From assembly GCA_023457325.1 (NCBI GenBank), contig JAEWLX010000101.1:1-10920 (forward strand): DNA of 10,920 bases. Reading direction: 5' to 3'. Each line of letters begins with the position of its first letter. Within the stretch, counting starts at the first letter, position 1. Shown here one piece after another: positions 9,588-10,920 of this stretch. The DNA comes from Bacillota bacterium. Lineage in GTDB: Bacteria; Bacillota_I; Bacilli_A; RFN20; CAG-826. The notes under the pieces are model-generated. The model did no database searches, was not told the DNA's origin, and saw only the letters and a program-made list of their open reading frames with translations. The position numbers and the translations under genes are program-made.

Positions 9588-10920
9588 ATGAAAAAAATTA
9601 CTCTCGCTTTAACCATCTCAGCACTAATTGCTCTTGTTCTAGGTGTTGGAATCTTTGTTGTTGAGGCCTTCATTAACCCAGGAGTATATACGTTCGCCGG
9701 TTTCTTTATGGATAGCTGGGGACAAATTTACTCATGGTTCAGTTTTCTAACTAACCCAGACTGGGGTGACTTACTCCGCATTGTGATGCTTTCGGCAATC
9801 GGTGTATTCGGTTTAGTTATTCCAATTATTTGGATTGTTCTAATGGTTAAATACAACAAACCAAAATCAGCTTTAGTTCTAGTTAGCTGGTACCTCATTC
9901 TTGCTGTAAGCGTTTTTGATACAGCTTTTTTAATTGGATCACCGAACTTTCTCGCTGTTGTATTAGCTCCATCTGACATTCTAACTTCAATTTTATTATG
10001 GGCCACCCATGGTTTCATCGCCTTAGCCCTAATTCTTGTTCTTGTTGCCGGCATAATTAACATGGTTTATTGTGCCAATGCTCCAACTCCACCAAAGAGA
10101 ACGTTTTCAAATGCGAGTGGATCTGATGAGCGTTTAGTATTAATTCGGGAAGAACCACAACCAAATGCGCCTAGCGCAGATGAGATACGCGAAGTTCTTC
10201 ATGACGAATTAGAAAGCGCACCTGTTCCAGCTGAAAAACCCGAACAGGCTCAATCGCCAGTCCATACCGTTAACACTCAGCCGGGAATTAGCGGACCTCT
10301 ATTAGTCCAGTATATTAATACTTATGGTCCTCAAGCCCAACCACAGGCTGCTCCGGCTCCGCAACAAAACCTATATCCGCCATATCCCTTCTTAGCTGCT
10401 TGCCCTTGCGCTCGCGGTAATTTTGTTCCTTGCATGCAAGCTGGTTACTGCCCTTGCATGAAAGACGGAAAATTCCCATGCTTGGAACAACATAGTGTCT
10501 CAGAACCAAAACCTGAACCAAAACCCGAACCTGTTCCTGCTCCAGTTGTTGAACCAAGTCCAGCACCTGCAGTCGTGGCGCCAGCAGTGGCACCTGCACC
10601 AAGCAGCGGTTATGATGTGGTCAAGGAAGAACCAGCTAAACCCGAAGCGGTCGATGTCGAAAAAATTAAAGAAATAATGCATGGCGAATTAGGGTTGGTT
10701 AAACCTATTGAAAAGCCATTAGTCAAAGAAGAGCCAAAGGCTCCTGCTCCATCGGTCGTACAAGTCGGACCTTCGCTTGAAGAGATTAGAGCCATGGTTC
10801 GTCAAGAATTAAAGGTCGAGGAAAAAGAAGAAAAACCAGCGCCGATTATCGTCGCTGTTCCTGCTCCTTTACCGGCAAAAAGCGAACCAGTTAGTGAACC
10901 ATTAAGCGAAGATAAAATTA
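9588..10920 (+). CDS. Four-helix membrane protein with Pro-rich tail, six-Cys cluster and repeated helical motif; runs off the window
   Basis: I do not recognise this protein. The frame is open from ATG 9588 to the last base, 444 codons with no stop. AGAAGG (9576-9581) stands six bases before the ATG. Four hydrophobic helices lie at about residues 4-25, 63-87, 95-117 and 131-160. The charges (MKK at the start, K88/K91/K93, K170/R171) put both ends in the cytoplasm. A disordered Pro/Glu/Ala/Gln-rich tail follows from about 165. It carries a six-cysteine cluster at 272-298, built as two CPC-then-PC units, and a helical motif of the form EIRxxxxxEL at 197-208, 357-368 and 397-408, with a possible fourth starting at the edge. 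Minus-strand open frames over this tail are shadows of its Pro-rich codons. It could be a membrane scaffold that gathers partners through the tail. Function is unknown, and the true C-terminus is outside the window. Confidence 0.85.
   Translation, partial: MKKITLALTISALIALVLGVGIFVVEAFINPGVYTFAGFFMDSWGQIYSWFSFLTNPDWGDLLRIVMLSAIGVFGLVIPIIWIVLMVKYNKPKSALVLVSWYLILAVSVFDTAFLIGSPNFLAVVLAPSDILTSILLWATHGFIALALILVLVAGIINMVYCANAPTPPKRTFSNASGSDERLVLIREEPQPNAPSADEIREVLHDELESAPVPAEKPEQAQSPVHTVNTQPGISGPLLVQYINTYGPQAQPQAAPAPQQNLYPPYPFLAACPCARGNFVPCMQAGYCPCMKDGKFPCLEQHSVSEPKPEPKPEPVPAPVVEPSPAPAVVAPAVAPAPSSGYDVVKEEPAKPEAVDVEKIKEIMHGELGLVKPIEKPLVKEEPKAPAPSVVQVGPSLEEIRAMVRQELKVEEKEEKPAPIIVAVPAPLPAKSEPVSEPLSEDKI
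10176..10211 (+). repeat. Helical motif copy 1 in the tail of the last gene
   Basis: Residues 197-208 read ADEIREVLHDEL. Shared positions with copies 2 and 3 are an acidic residue two before the Ile (position 198, 358, 398), Ile, Arg or Lys, and the final Glu-Leu. It lies between Pro-rich stretches. The following copy begins 160 residues later. Confidence 0.6.
10401..10481 (+). other. Six-cysteine cluster (putative metal site) in the last gene
   Basis: Residues 272-298 contain C272, C274, C282, C288, C290 and C298. They fall into two similar units, CPCARGNFVPC and CPCMKDGKFPC, each C-x-C then 6 or 7 residues then C, joined by MQAGY. The segment is predicted to be cytoplasmic. It could bind zinc or another metal, or form disulfides if the topology is reversed. 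Confidence 0.6.
10503..10532 (+). repeat. EPKP tandem low-complexity stretch
   Basis: Residues 306-315 are EPKPEPKPEP, encoded by near-repeated GAACCAAAACC units. This opens a Pro/Ala/Val-rich stretch reaching about residue 338. It is probably an extended, disordered spacer between the Cys cluster and the second helical motif. Confidence 0.7.
10656..10691 (+). repeat. Helical motif copy 2 in the tail of the last gene
   Basis: Residues 357-368 read VEKIKEIMHGEL, aligning without gaps to copies 1 and 3. It is followed by a Lys/Pro-rich linker. Confidence 0.6.
10776..10811 (+). repeat. Helical motif copy 3 in the tail of the last gene
   Basis: Residues 397-408 read LEEIRAMVRQEL, 40 residues after copy 2. 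The window ends in SEDKI, which could begin a fourth copy. Confidence 0.6.

Noticed and set aside
9728..10063. Minus-strand open frame of 111 codons opposite the membrane helices
   Set aside because: It is antisense to a well-supported coding frame with a good start site, and its product is basic with no recognisable domain.
10315..10795. Minus- and plus-strand open frames within the tail of the last gene
   Set aside because: They are Gln/Leu/Val- or Trp/Phe-rich low-complexity shadows of Pro/Ala/Glu codons, with no ribosome binding site or promoter of their own.
1..10920. Mycoplasma-type code with UGA as tryptophan
   Set aside because: gltX ends in TGA at the expected length, and tryptophans in conserved positions are TGG.
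1..10920. CRISPR array, insertion sequence or prophage remnant
   Set aside because: I saw no regularly spaced repeats, transposase or integrase motifs, or terminal repeats with target duplications. Neither tRNA is followed by a partial copy of its 3' end.

Overview
The window is AT-rich bacterial chromosome using the standard code: gltX ends in TGA and every tryptophan I checked is TGG, so UGA is not reassigned. Low GC content, Firmicutes-type Shine-Dalgarno sequences, a lipoprotein signal, a DgkB-like lipid kinase and a gltX with an N-terminal extension point to a Firmicutes/Mollicutes-related lineage (for example Erysipelotrichia, Acholeplasma or RF39-like). That placement is inference; no marker here fixes the species. 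The region looks like ordinary housekeeping chromosome. I see no insertion sequence, phage gene, CRISPR array or toxin-antitoxin pair.

Layout. (1) 1-894: 3' two thirds of glmM, ending at a terminator shared with a convergent gene. (2) 927-1346, minus: a short membrane-anchored protein resembling the start of an SPFH/band-7 domain. (3) 1461-4981, plus: five co-directional genes: a Nudix hydrolase of the CDP-choline pyrophosphatase type, an RDD membrane protein, purine-nucleoside phosphorylase (deoD), a membrane-anchored NERD-like protein and a six-helix membrane protein. (4) 4995-5206: tRNA-Gly(GCC) on the minus strand with its own promoter and terminator, divergent from gltX. (5) 5207-7005: gltX followed 22 bases later by tRNA-Glu(CTC) and a terminator. 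(6) 7065-8468, minus: a secreted M28 metallopeptidase lipoprotein. (7) 8579-9433, plus: a diacylglycerol kinase-family lipid kinase, divergent from the peptidase. (8) 9588 to the window end: an unfinished reading frame for an unfamiliar protein with four membrane helices, a Pro/Glu/Ala-rich cytoplasmic tail, a six-cysteine cluster and at least three copies of a short helical motif.

How the parts fit. glmM feeds UDP-GlcNAc and so cell-envelope synthesis. deoD and the Nudix enzyme suggest nucleotide or nucleoside turnover. gltX makes the aminoacyl-tRNA from the tRNA encoded just after it. The lipid kinase may recycle diacylglycerol into phosphatidic acid.

The two strongest signals beyond routine annotation are the protein at the right edge and the promoter architecture. 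Two genes (1461 and 8579) have a -10 box exactly 8 bases before the ATG and no Shine-Dalgarno sequence, so they probably make leaderless mRNAs. The 9-mer TTGTGATAA recurs at three start-proximal promoters, and short perfect palindromes abut several -10 boxes.
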